From CAZGUG01 sp964625335 (lineage in GTDB: Bacteria > Bacillota > Clostridia > Ch29): a stretch of 64,000 bases of DNA. Shown piece after piece: positions 17,590-26,088 of this stretch. A program made the position numbers and the translations under genes. The notes beneath the pieces were generated by a model. The model had not been told where the DNA came from. It worked only from the letters and a program-made list of their open reading frames with translations, and made no database searches. The stretch spans positions 25,779 through 89,778 of the forward strand of contig CAZVBE010000007.1 of the NCBI GenBank assembly GCA_964625335.1, given 5' to 3'. How positions within the stretch are numbered: position 1 is the first letter of the stretch; each line of letters starts with the position of its first letter.

Positions 17590-19863
17590 GTGAAAAAATG
17601 GCTTGTATTACTGCTGACGACAGCAATGCTTATTACATCAATGCTTCCTGCGGCTTCCGCCGCCCAGGCGCCGGTGCCGGTGCCGCTTGTGGTAGTCTAT
17701 CTCCAGGACAACGAAGGGATTGACGCTCTCATAGAAGAAGGACTTGACATAGTGGATATCGACCCTGTAAACAATGAAGTGTTTGTAGTACTGCACGAAT
17801 GGACCCGTCAGTACCTGGAAGATGAGAACCTTCCGTATGACATAATAACAGAGGACCTTACCTACCGGGCCGAGGACGAGACCCCGCCTGTTGGAATTTT
17901 TGGTTTCTCCCAGACCGACGGCAGGACGACTTACCGCACCTGGGACGAATACGTGTCCGAAGTTTATGAGATGGAAGAGCTGTACCCGGAGCTTGCCAAG
18001 GTGCATGTACTCGGATACTCCCACGAAAACAGACCCATACTGGCCGTTGAGATAAGCACTGCTTTGGGCGTCGAGGACGGCCGTCCCGAACATATCCATA
18101 TGGCTATGCACCACGCCAGGGAGTGGCCTACAGGAGAGCTGGCCATGGACCTGGCATGGTACCTTTTGGATAACTACGGTGAAAATGCCCGGGTTACAGA
18201 CATAGTAGACACTATCCGTGTATGGGTACTGCCCAATGTCAACCCCGACGGTTTCTGGCATTCCCAGAATGTCTACCAGATGTGGCGCAAAAACAGGAGC
18301 GTTAATGGAGGCGGCTATTACGGAGTAGACCTCAACCGAAACTATTCCTACAACTGGGGTGGTACAGGTTCATCCACCAGCCGCAGTTCCGACACTTACC
18401 ATGGTACAGGACCCTTCAGCGAACCAGAAATGGCAGCAGTCAGGGATTTCCTGCTTACACGGCAGGCTGTAACCGTAATAAGCGGCCATACCCATGGACG
18501 GTGGCTCCTCTACGCATGGGGCTATAAATCGGCGCAGATCCCCGATCCGGAGCTTGGACAGATAGCCCAAGCCATGGCTGCTATGAACGGTCATACCTGG
18601 GGTCAGGCCTGTACAACCTTGTATGCAACTTCGGGAGATACCTGTGACTGGTATTACGGCGCCTTAAAGGGAATGGCCTTTACCTTTGAATACGGCACCT
18701 CCTTTATTCCCGCATACATGGGAACCGTAACCACTTCTCCGTATCTGGTCACCGACCTCTTCGGAAACATTTCGGGCAGCATGCTGAGCTACTCTATAGC
18801 TCCTACAGGCGAGAGCGGCAATCTGGTTGACTGCGGCATGGGCCTTATCGCCGCAGACTTCCCATCAGAAGTTGCAGGTAATATTGCCCTTATTGAGCGC
18901 GGAGATATAACTTTCCGTGAAAAGGCCCTCAACGCGGTGGACGCCGGGGCTGTAGCAGTAGTAATATACAACAACACCTCCGGTTCCATAAACGGGTCGC
19001 TAAGCAGTTCCGGAGTGCCTATACCGGTAATGGGAATAACCAGGGCCTCAGGCCAGCAGATACTAGGTGCGCTGCAGCAAGGTCAGGAGGTACAGGGTAC
19101 GTTAGAAGCAGTAACCGCTGTAGCCAACAGCTACGCCCAACAGTGGGAACTGCAGCTGCCCGCATTTTTGTACGGTATGGAGAAGACCGCAGAATACGCC
19201 AGTGTGATATCGGGCAATATAGTGGATAAACTCACCGGAGAGCCGGTAGAAGCAAGGCTTGAGTTTGCCAACACCATCCGCGTACCCCTGGGGAGAGCCT
19301 ACGATGGAAGATACTACGTGGATGAAACCCATACCAATTATATCGACGCCTTCGGTTCCTACAACTGGAACGTACTGCCCAGCAAGAAACCGGAAATCGA
19401 ATCAGCCCCATACCTTATAAAGGCAAGCTCTCCGGGCATGTATCCGCAGGAAACGCAGCTGGAAATAGAAGGCTACCAGGAATCCCACGAGCTTGACTTC
19501 GAACTGCAGCCGGTGGCCAAAATGCTGCCTCCCTTTACCTCCCTTGAATACTACACACCTAACCAGACCATACCCTTTAAGTTCGCCACCTTTAACAGCG
19601 ACGGCGATATAGTTCCCATGGAAGACGTAAGGGTCACTGTGTTTGACGGGGATGTGGAAGTAATATCCTATGTTGAGGGGGAAGGCGCAAGGTATGTCCG
19701 CCCCGGAGATAACCCCGGCGAGTATATAGTCAATATAAACACCAACCACCTCGGACTGGAAGAAGGCACCTACGGCATACTCATTGAATTCTCGGGTATC
19801 GAAGGCGACCAGTCGTACATGACCAACATCCGCCTCGGAGAAGCTATCGACCAGGCTGCTTAA
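17590..19863 (+). CDS. Secreted M14 zinc carboxypeptidase with PA domain
   Basis: A 757-residue exported carboxypeptidase from a GTG start with AAGGAG upstream. The signal peptide ends near AASAA (24). The M14 domain has zinc ligands H175 and E178 in MHHAREWPTGE and H300 in ISGHTHG, arginine in DLNRNY (near 250) and the catalytic glutamate in FTFEYGT (E367). A protease-associated (PA) domain is inserted after it at about 405-505 (LIERGDITFREKALNAVDAG). The C-terminal 220 residues look like beta-sandwich domains (SGNIVDKLTGEPVEARLEF resembles a carboxypeptidase regulatory fold). It shares fold and organisation with the gene at 14343 but the two differ in sequence. Confidence 0.93.
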   Translation: MKKWLVLLLTTAMLITSMLPAASAAQAPVPVPLVVVYLQDNEGIDALIEEGLDIVDIDPVNNEVFVVLHEWTRQYLEDENLPYDIITEDLTYRAEDETPPVGIFGFSQTDGRTTYRTWDEYVSEVYEMEELYPELAKVHVLGYSHENRPILAVEISTALGVEDGRPEHIHMAMHHAREWPTGELAMDLAWYLLDNYGENARVTDIVDTIRVWVLPNVNPDGFWHSQNVYQMWRKNRSVNGGGYYGVDLNRNYSYNWGGTGSSTSRSSDTYHGTGPFSEPEMAAVRDFLLTRQAVTVISGHTHGRWLLYAWGYKSAQIPDPELGQIAQAMAAMNGHTWGQACTTLYATSGDTCDWYYGALKGMAFTFEYGTSFIPAYMGTVTTSPYLVTDLFGNISGSMLSYSIAPTGESGNLVDCGMGLIAADFPSEVAGNIALIERGDITFREKALNAVDAGAVAVVIYNNTSGSINGSLSSSGVPIPVMGITRASGQQILGALQQGQEVQGTLEAVTAVANSYAQQWELQLPAFLYGMEKTAEYASVISGNIVDKLTGEPVEARLEFANTIRVPLGRAYDGRYYVDETHTNYIDAFGSYNWNVLPSKKPEIESAPYLIKASSPGMYPQETQLEIEGYQESHELDFELQPVAKMLPPFTSLEYYTPNQTIPFKFATFNSDGDIVPMEDVRVTVFDGDVEVISYVEGEGARYVRPGDNPGEYIVNINTNHLGLEEGTYGILIEFSGIEGDQSYMTNIRLGEAIDQAA

Positions 19864-19872
19864 TCCGCAGCA

Positions 19873-19922
19873 AAAATTCAAGGATGGCTGCCGGTCAACT
19901 ACGGCAGCCATCCTTGAATTTT
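19873..19922 (+). terminator. Terminator after second M14 peptidase
   Basis: AAAATTCAAGGATGGCTGCCG pairs perfectly, 21 bases long, with CGGCAGCCATCCTTGAATTTT across an eight-base loop. The stem is longer than usual for a terminator. Confidence 0.88.
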
Positions 19923-19985
19923 CTATACATCCTTTTTCAAAATTAGTTACCTTGGCAGCTGCTATATCTTATAAATAATTATATT

Positions 19986-20157
19986 ATGAAACTGTTAACG
20001 GCGGTTTCTTTAATATATATAGCGCTACTTGCAGTCATGCCGGAAAAAGGCCTTATGTCCATACAAAACAGCCTGTACTATGTTGTGAAGATGCTGCAAA
20101 TTATTCCGGTGATATTTATTTTGACTGCTTTGATAGAAGCGTGGGCTCCGCGGGAAC
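19986..20157 (+). pseudogene. N-terminal remnant of a membrane permease (DUF318/YraQ-like)
   Basis: The reading frame starts with about 57 residues that look like real membrane protein: two hydrophobic segments (LTAVSLIYIALLAVM and MLQIIPVIFILTALIEAW) followed by APRELI. The turn IEAWxPRE resembles the first part of YraQ-type (DUF318) permeases, which continue with several more segments. Here the frame instead runs into sequence that is the complement of the convergent pseudouridine synthase gene, ending at 20158, and the rest is not credible protein. No ribosome site is evident. I read this as the remnant of a truncated permease gene; the family call is tentative. Confidence 0.4.
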
Positions 20158-21132
20158 TTATCCCTGTTCAAACAACTGTTCTTCTATACGCCTTAACTCC
20201 GATGGCAGCTGCACAGTCAGCTGCATCCCCTTTAGATACTCAAAGAGGGGTGTGGTTCTTTCAAATACAAGGCGGTATGCGTAAAGGAACTGGTGTGTTA
20301 AACCAAAATTCTTTCTGAATAGCCGGTTTATTTTGTCGTCCCCGTATTTGACATCGCCAGCCACAGGGTGGCCTATATGGCCAAGATGGGCCCTGATCTG
20401 GTGTGTCTTTCCGGTGCCCAGCCTCACCTCCAGAAGGGTATAACCCCTTTGACTGTATTTTAAAGGTTTGTAGTAGGTATGTATCTTTTGGCTGCCCGGT
20501 GCCCAGTCTTTGGAGATTTTTACTTTATTGTTCTGCCTGTCCTTAACCAGATATGCAAAAACCTCCGAGCTGTTTTGTACATGGCCTGCCACAATAAGCT
20601 TATAATATCTCTCAACCCATCTTTCCCTTATCATCAGGTTTATGTCCTGGAGCGCACTGAAATTTTTGGCTGCAATAATCAATCCGCCGGTATTCCGGTC
20701 CAGCCTGTTGCATATGGCGGGTGCAAAGGTATTTTCCCTTGAAGGATTGTATTCCTTATTACTATAAAGATAGTATAATATCTGGTCGGTCAGCGTTTTG
20801 GCCTGTCCGCCGTCAGGGTGTGATAAAAGACCCGCAGGTTTATCCGCAACCATTATGTTGCTGTCCTGATAGACCACAGAAAAATCTATGCTCGTTTTCT
20901 GCAAAGAATCCTGCGGAGTTGGCCTGACCATATCCTCTGTGTGAAGATAAAACTCCAGCCTGTCCTCTTCGGACAGTATTGTGGAAGGCTGGGCCCTTTG
21001 GCCGTTAAGCTTTATTTTTTTGGTCCTCAGGTTCCTGTATATAAATCCCGCGGAGGCATGGGGCATAAACTTCTTTAAAAATTTATCAATTCTCTGTCCG
21101 CTGTCATTTTTGCCTATCGTTATCTCTTTCAA
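20158..21132 (-). CDS. RluA-family pseudouridine synthase
   Basis: The enzyme isomerises uridine to pseudouridine in rRNA or tRNA. An N-terminal S4-like RNA-binding region (RIDKFLKKFMPHASAGFIYR, KIKLNGQRA) precedes the catalytic domain. The catalytic aspartate lies in NRLDRNTGGLIIAAK, the variant of the HRLDxxTSG motif, and LEVRLGTGKTHQIRAHL is the second family signature. I prefer the TTG at 21132 (KEITIGKNDSGQRIDK is the normal start of this family), because AAGGAG lies 11 bases upstream; the GTG at 21144 would be too close to it. Substrate (RluC- or RluD-like) cannot be decided here. Confidence 0.9.
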   Translation of the reverse strand: MKEITIGKNDSGQRIDKFLKKFMPHASAGFIYRNLRTKKIKLNGQRAQPSTILSEEDRLEFYLHTEDMVRPTPQDSLQKTSIDFSVVYQDSNIMVADKPAGLLSHPDGGQAKTLTDQILYYLYSNKEYNPSRENTFAPAICNRLDRNTGGLIIAAKNFSALQDINLMIRERWVERYYKLIVAGHVQNSSEVFAYLVKDRQNNKVKISKDWAPGSQKIHTYYKPLKYSQRGYTLLEVRLGTGKTHQIRAHLGHIGHPVAGDVKYGDDKINRLFRKNFGLTHQFLYAYRLVFERTTPLFEYLKGMQLTVQLPSELRRIEEQLFEQG

Positions 21133-21251
21133 TGTGAATTCCACTCCTTATCCGGATATTTGAAACCATTAGCAATTATGAACCCAAATCATTCATACTA
21201 CCAAATGTCACCTAATATTTTATACTAACGTTGATTCGGGAGTGATGCCCT

Positions 21252-21368
21252 TTGATACTGCTGTTAATTATTATTCTAGCATTATTCTCACTGGGATTAC
21301 TACAATATATTCACTCTGTCAAAACCGCGGGTAAACTGCTGTCAAAACGCAGAAAACCCATGGAATAA
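21252..21368 (+). CDS. Small single-span membrane protein (38 aa), putative
   Basis: A short frame from a TTG behind GGGAG encodes LILLLIIILALFSLGLLQYI, one membrane helix, followed by a very basic tail HSVKTAGKLLSKRRKPME. It lies between the rluA-like gene and the DUF421 gene, 55 bases upstream of the latter and on its strand. The hydrophobic helix followed by positive charges and the nearby ribosome site suggest a real small gene. I do not recognise a family, and chance cannot be excluded. Confidence 0.4.
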   Translation: MILLLIIILALFSLGLLQYIHSVKTAGKLLSKRRKPME

Positions 21369-21422
21369 AAAAACCCGGATTACACAAAATTATACTGTTA
21401 ACAAAACAGGGGTGAATGGAAT

Positions 21423-22109
21423 ATGCTGATAGTCTTTATAAGAAGCCTCCTTCTCTATGCTGTCCTGGCTATTACAATCCGTATAATGGGAAAAAGGCAG
21501 ATTGGGCAGCTGCAGCCCTTTGAATTCGTAATAGCGGTACTTATAGCCGAGCTTGCGGGCATACCCATGAGCGATACCGACATTCCCCTGGCAAACGGAT
21601 TGGTAGCTATCCTTACGCTTATGATATCCCAGGTGACCCTTGCCTATATAACGCTTAAGAGCAACAAAGCCCGGGGCATTATTTGCGGTACTCCCAGCAT
21701 ACTGATAGAGAAGGGCAGAATTATGGAAGAGGAAATGAGACGGTTAAGATATAATATAAACGATTTGATTGAACAACTGCGTCTTAAGGGTTACCCGAAT
21801 ATTACCGATGTCGATTTCGCCATACTTGAAACCGATGGTCAGTTAAGCGTTATACCAAAACCGGAAAAAAGGCCGGTTGTCACCCAGGACCTGGGTATTG
21901 CAGCCCAATATGAGGGGCTGCCCCTAAGCATTGTCTTAGACGGCCATATACTGAAAAACGACCTAAAAAAACTCGGCCTTACCGTAGAATGGCTGTCTGA
22001 GCAATTAAAATCCGCCGGCTATGACGATATATCGCAGGTGTTGTTTGCCAGCATAGATGACAGCGGCCAACTGTTTGTACAGGGAAAACTAAAAAAGGTG
22101 GTAAAATGA
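21423..22109 (+). CDS. DUF421 family membrane protein (YetF-like)
   Basis: The 228-residue protein has three N-terminal hydrophobic segments (FIRSLLLYAVLAITIRIMG, FVIAVLIAELAGIPM, GLVAILTLMISQVTLAYI), then a cytoplasmic domain beginning with KSNKARGIICGTPSILIEKG and a second similar alpha/beta repeat (VLDGHILKNDLKKLGLT). The MGKRQIGQLQPFEFV stretch near residue 23 is the DUF421 signature. Bacillus YetF/YdfS relatives are linked to spore and membrane phenotypes, but the activity is unknown. It overlaps the DUF4363 gene by four bases. Confidence 0.9.
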   Translation: MLIVFIRSLLLYAVLAITIRIMGKRQIGQLQPFEFVIAVLIAELAGIPMSDTDIPLANGLVAILTLMISQVTLAYITLKSNKARGIICGTPSILIEKGRIMEEEMRRLRYNINDLIEQLRLKGYPNITDVDFAILETDGQLSVIPKPEKRPVVTQDLGIAAQYEGLPLSIVLDGHILKNDLKKLGLTVEWLSEQLKSAGYDDISQVLFASIDDSGQLFVQGKLKKVVK

Positions 22110-22486
22110 AATCAATATTGATAATAGTAATAACTCTATGTCTGATACTCGGGGCAGGCTACTATACCCTGTCAGAGGTCTCCAAAACAGCCGATATACT
22201 GATATCCCGCTCTGACCTGATAAAAGCAAATATAGAAAATGAAAACTGGGACAGGGCCCGGGGAGATTTGAAGGAATTTATTGCCTTCTGGAATGATGTT
22301 AAGTCGGTATGGACAATTCTTATCAATCATACCGAAATAGACAGCATTGACATGGCCCTCGCAAAAATAGAGCAATATATAATAACACAGGAAAAAGGCC
22401 TCGCCCTTGGAGAGATGTCGTTATTGAAGCTTTTAATAGAGCACATACCGGAAAAGGAAAAGCTCAAACTTGAAAACATATTTTGA
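22106..22486 (+). CDS. DUF4363 family protein
   Basis: A 126-residue protein with an N-terminal membrane anchor or signal (ILIIVITLCLILGAGYYTL) and a helical extracytoplasmic domain (NENWDRARGDLKEFIAFWND). It starts inside the end of the DUF421 gene (ATGA overlap). DUF421-DUF4363 pairs are common in Clostridia, implying that the products work together, but no biochemical function is known to me. Confidence 0.85.
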   Translation: MKSILIIVITLCLILGAGYYTLSEVSKTADILISRSDLIKANIENENWDRARGDLKEFIAFWNDVKSVWTILINHTEIDSIDMALAKIEQYIITQEKGLALGEMSLLKLLIEHIPEKEKLKLENIF

Positions 22487-22498
22487 ACAAATATTTCA

Positions 22499-24127
22499 TT
22501 ACAGCCTCACATCTCCAAATACTACGCCAACAACCCTTCCTTCGGACTTAATGGGTACTGCAACAGTAATACAGTATTCATCGGTAATAACGGATATGTA
22601 CGGCGTGGTAATACTGACTTTACCCTGCATCGCTTCTTTGAAATATTGCCTGTGGGAAAAGTTGGTGGTTTCGGTTGATATGCTTGCCCCTACCACATTA
22701 CCCAAACTATCCAGTACAACTACTGCCTCGAACACATCGCTGTGGCTGCTGCCCAGCCCTACGGCAAGGCTCCCTATCCCCTGGCGGTCCTCCGGGTTAA
22801 AGGACCCGAACTCATTCAGGGCTTTTTTGAGTATTTCCTGCCCCTTACTTACCCTGTCCTCGTCCTGTTTGTCCAGTATGTAGTTTCCTTCAACCGATTT
22901 CATTACCCCGTTCAACTCCTTAGCCATTTCGGCAAGGCTGCCAACGGATTCATGAATGCCTCTGACCATACCCACCTCTTCCTGGGTTGCAGCGTTTATT
23001 TCCTCTATGCCCGCTGCAGTCTGCTGCGTGACTGCCGATATATCCTCCATCAGCTCGTCTACATTGCTGGCGTTTTTTATGCCCTGGCTGGATAACTTGA
23101 CAATCTCCTCGGCAGATCTCAACGTATCGCCGGAGGTGCTGTCTACGCTGTCGAACAGCTCCCGGAACTCCCCGGCATACTGCATGCTCATATTCATATC
23201 GGTAACCTGACCTTCAATGCCCCGGGTTATATGGTTAATCTTCTGTGAAATGCTTTCTATTATATCACGAATACGGGACGCCGACCTGTCGGATTCCTCC
23301 GCCAGTTTTCTCACCTCTTCGGCAACCACGGCAAAACCCTTTCCGCTTTCTCCTGCCCTCGCAGCTTCTATGGCTGCATTAAGGGCCAACAGGTTGGTCT
23401 GTTCGCTTATCCCCCTTACTATTCCTATTATATCCTTTATCTCGCTTGCGTCCTGCTGAAGCCTTCCTATCTCCACAGCCAGTTCTTTATTATCGCTGTT
23501 GGACTTTTCCAGCTTTTCAAGCAGTCCCTGAAGCTTTTCCTCCGACTGGTTTACCCTGTCCTTCATATTCCTGGTAACCGAAAAGGTGTTTTCTGCCAGT
23601 TCCGCTATGGCCTTAGAATCATCCACTATCTGAACCGTACTGTTTTTTGCGCCAATAGCCCTCTCGGCCTGGCTCTCCGCCCCCTGGGAAACTTCATTCA
23701 TCGTAACTGATATTTCCTCCACCGCACTGCTGACATTACCGCATTCGACCTCTATGGTCTCGGAGTACGTTGATAGCTTGTCCGAAGCAGTAAGCGTCTT
23801 TCCTACCAGCTTTCTTATGCTTTTTATCAATTCATTAAGGGCCTGGGTAACCCCTTCCATCGACTTGTCCCCGGTGTTCCTAATCCCCTGAGTCATGCTG
23901 GATTTGTTAATGTCCTCTATCAGCAGGCGGCATTTCTCCACACCGTTTTGTAAATATCTATTAAGTATATATCCACATACAAGTGCCACACATATTGCTG
24001 CCGTTAAAACCAGTATAAACCCACCTGTACCCGGTTGGGCATAATGGACCTCTTCGAGGAATAACACGGGTGCCACGGCGCCCATTACAAATACTAATAA
24101 TGTAAAACCAAATAACCGCATCCTCAT
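22499..24127 (-). CDS. Methyl-accepting chemotaxis-type protein with C-terminal Cache-like sensor domain
   Basis: A 542-residue signalling protein. Two adjacent membrane helices at residues 4-22 and 35-55 leave only a tiny external loop. A methyl-accepting signalling domain follows, with the conserved hairpin tip EQTNLLALNAAIEAARAGE (about 242-260) that contacts CheA and CheW. The final 90 residues (SDVFEAVVVLDSLGNVVGAS, HRQYFKEAMQGKVSITTPY, TVAVPIKSEGRVVGVVFGD) resemble the second half of a Cache/PDC sensor domain, normally found outside the cell at the N-terminus. Here it would be cytoplasmic and behind the signalling domain. The ATG at 24127 follows GGGGACT. Confidence 0.9.
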   Translation of the reverse strand: MRMRLFGFTLLVFVMGAVAPVLFLEEVHYAQPGTGGFILVLTAAICVALVCGYILNRYLQNGVEKCRLLIEDINKSSMTQGIRNTGDKSMEGVTQALNELIKSIRKLVGKTLTASDKLSTYSETIEVECGNVSSAVEEISVTMNEVSQGAESQAERAIGAKNSTVQIVDDSKAIAELAENTFSVTRNMKDRVNQSEEKLQGLLEKLEKSNSDNKELAVEIGRLQQDASEIKDIIGIVRGISEQTNLLALNAAIEAARAGESGKGFAVVAEEVRKLAEESDRSASRIRDIIESISQKINHITRGIEGQVTDMNMSMQYAGEFRELFDSVDSTSGDTLRSAEEIVKLSSQGIKNASNVDELMEDISAVTQQTAAGIEEINAATQEEVGMVRGIHESVGSLAEMAKELNGVMKSVEGNYILDKQDEDRVSKGQEILKKALNEFGSFNPEDRQGIGSLAVGLGSSHSDVFEAVVVLDSLGNVVGASISTETTNFSHRQYFKEAMQGKVSITTPYISVITDEYCITVAVPIKSEGRVVGVVFGDVRL

Positions 24128-24533
24128 GATTAGTCCCCTTTCAAATTATTGCTGGCAAACTAACCAGCCCCGCCACGTCGGTTGAACATCAAACGTAATT
24201 TAGCCTTTAACGTACTATTCGACCAAAATTTGAATAATCCTCCAGTATATCTGCATCTTACGACAAATATAGCGGCTTTTTATAGAATAAGGTTAATACC
24301 ACTAGTACATCCTGTATTTTCTATGACGTTTATAATATACTATAATAGAGCAATTTCTCAGGGACATTCCGCGGTGTGTCCCTGACCCAAAAGCTTATCA
24401 ATCGGGGACATTCCGCAGCAAGAAATCCTAATGGGGACATTCCTTGGCCATGAAGGAATACCAGCTATAAAGGTGTGTCCCCTGACCTTATAAGCAGCGG
24501 TGTGTCCCCATACTACTAAGAGGAGGTTTTATT
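24128..24533. other. Intergenic region with REP-like dyads before the aldolase gene
   Basis: The left half is AT-rich and must contain the chemoreceptor promoter on the minus strand. The right half (24360-24509) holds five related half-sites described in the repeat entry. No gene is seen. AGAGGAGG at 24522 is the aldolase ribosome site. Confidence 0.6.
24360..24509. repeat. Cluster of GGGGACATTCC / GGTGTGTCCCC dyad repeats
   Basis: Three copies of GGGACATTCC (24361, 24405, 24434) and three copies of GGTGTGTCCC (24373, 24472, 24499) alternate in opposite polarity. The first pair, AGGGACATTCCGCGGTGTGTCCCT, forms a compact hairpin. Similar but not identical GGGACGGTTC and GGGACAGGTGCC dyads occur elsewhere in the window (see findings). 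Confidence 0.75.
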
Positions 24534-25463
24534 ATGCCGCTTGTTACTTCTGCTGATATGTTTCAAAGGGCCTATGAAGAGAAATATGCAGTGGGTGCCT
24601 TTAACGTTAACAACATGGAGATAATTCAAGGCATTGTGGATGCTGCGAAGGAGGAGCGCTCGCCTCTTATTCTACAGGTTTCTGCGGGAGCGCGGAAATA
24701 TGCAAAACCCGTTTATCTTAGGAAGCTGGTAGATGCGGCGATTGAAGACACCGGGCTCCCGGTGACACTGCATCTGGACCACGGAGAGGATTATGAAATA
24801 TGCAAGGCATGCGTTGATGACGGTTTTACCTCGGTCATGATTGATGGTTCAAAGTACCCCTTTGAAGAGAACATAGCGCTGACCAAAAAAGTAGTCGACT
24901 ATGCCCATTCTAAAGGAGTTGTAGTGGAGGCAGAGCTTGGAAAGCTCGCAGGGATTGAGGATAACATAAAGGTTAGCGACCGGGACGCCACCTTCACCGA
25001 CCCGGACCAGGCGGTAGAGTTCGTTGAGAGAACAGGTATAGACTCCCTTGCCATAGCAATAGGAACAAGTCATGGCGCGTATAAGTTCAAGGGAGAGCCT
25101 ATGCTGGATTTTGAACGACTGGAAAAAATAAGCCGTATAATGCCTGGATTTCCACTTGTTCTTCATGGGGCTTCAACGGTACTGCCCGAATTCGTAGACC
25201 TGTGCAACCAGTATGGCGGCAGCATTCCCGGAGCCAAGGGAGTCCCCGAGGACATGCTTCGAAAAGCCGCCCAAATGGGCGTATGCAAGATAAATATTGA
25301 TACCGACCTTAGGCTTGCCCTTACGGCTGCGGTCAGGGAATACCTGACAAACAACCCGTCGGTATTTGACCCTCGCAAATACCTTGGGCCTGCCAGGGAA
25401 GCGATTAAACGTATGGTTGCCCATAAGATAAGAAATGTGCTGGGCTGCAGCGGAAAATTATAG
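24534..25463 (+). CDS. fba: Class II fructose-bisphosphate aldolase
   Basis: This zinc-dependent glycolytic aldolase reversibly cleaves fructose 1,6-bisphosphate. The 309 residues are typical of the short class IIB form. Landmarks are AFNVNNMEIIQGIVDAA, the zinc-binding HLDHGED (near residue 82), VMIDGSKYPFEENI, the EAELGKLAG loop, FPLVLHGAST with a further zinc histidine, and CKINIDTDLR in the phosphate-binding region. Strong ribosome site AGAGGAGG. The gene is preceded by REP-like dyads and closed by a good terminator. Confidence 0.95.
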   Translation: MPLVTSADMFQRAYEEKYAVGAFNVNNMEIIQGIVDAAKEERSPLILQVSAGARKYAKPVYLRKLVDAAIEDTGLPVTLHLDHGEDYEICKACVDDGFTSVMIDGSKYPFEENIALTKKVVDYAHSKGVVVEAELGKLAGIEDNIKVSDRDATFTDPDQAVEFVERTGIDSLAIAIGTSHGAYKFKGEPMLDFERLEKISRIMPGFPLVLHGASTVLPEFVDLCNQYGGSIPGAKGVPEDMLRKAAQMGVCKINIDTDLRLALTAAVREYLTNNPSVFDPRKYLGPAREAIKRMVAHKIRNVLGCSGKL

Positions 25464-25486
25464 GTTTTGCCAAAATCATTTGCCAA

Positions 25487-25523
25487 AATTAAAGGGCCGG
25501 ATGCAAACCCGGCCCTTTAATTT
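25487..25523. terminator. Bidirectional terminator between fba and the DsrE-like gene
   Basis: AATTAAAGGGCCGG pairs with CCGGCCCTTTAATT across an 8-base loop, with A and T tracts on the outer sides. It serves the two convergent genes. Confidence 0.9.
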
Positions 25524-25527
25524 CCCG

Positions 25528-26004
25528 TTAAATAAAAAGCTGCATATCCGATTGGACGGCATCCCCTATGTATGCCTTAACATCCACAATCTCAAGCTCC
25601 GGCAGCAGCTCCTCCTTTTTGAAGCCCATAACCTCGGTAGACAGCTTGCAGCCATAAAACTTTACCTTGTTTTTACGTGCGCCATCAAGGAGTTTTTTCA
25701 GGCTGGGAGCATTTTCATCCTTAATCATATCCAGCATCATTGATTTGCCTATACCCATCATATTCATCCTTGACAGCCCCAAGTCTTCGGGTCCCTTTGG
25801 AGTCATGGCCCCGAACATCTTTTCATAGGCATTTTTACCCTCGCTGTCCATCCTTTCAGGGTCCCGCATTACCAAAAGTCCCCAAAACGCAAAAAACATT
25901 GAAACTTCCATATCCATATCCCGGGCCCCGTTTGCTATCAATAGCGCAGCGTAAAGTTTATCGTAGTCTCCGCTAAACACAAGAAGATTTACCTTTTTAC
26001 CCAT
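25528..26004 (-). CDS. DsrE/DsrF-like family protein
   Basis: A 158-residue protein of the DsrE/DrsH-like fold (VNLLVFSGDYDKLYAALLIA, then MEVSMFFAFWGLLVM). It has one cysteine in KFYGCKLSTEVMG, at the position where related proteins often carry the sulfur- or thiol-active residue. Members are peroxiredoxin-like or sulfur-relay proteins, but this group (DrsE-family with a FWG motif) has no defined function. The ATG at 26004 is preferred over the GTG at 26013 because of the GGGAG spacing. Convergent with fba. Confidence 0.85.
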   Translation of the reverse strand: MGKKVNLLVFSGDYDKLYAALLIANGARDMDMEVSMFFAFWGLLVMRDPERMDSEGKNAYEKMFGAMTPKGPEDLGLSRMNMMGIGKSMMLDMIKDENAPSLKKLLDGARKNKVKFYGCKLSTEVMGFKKEELLPELEIVDVKAYIGDAVQSDMQLFI

Positions 26005-26088
26005 TCCCGGCACTCCCTTCTTCTCACAACAATAATTAGCTTTTCCTGTGCCTGGGAATTTTACACCTGTTATTTATTAAGTACTCCA

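Noticed and set aside
24360..24509. Possible CRISPR array at the GGGGACATTCC repeats
   Set aside because: Repeats alternate in polarity, are only 10-11 bases long and have irregular spacers; no cas gene nearby.
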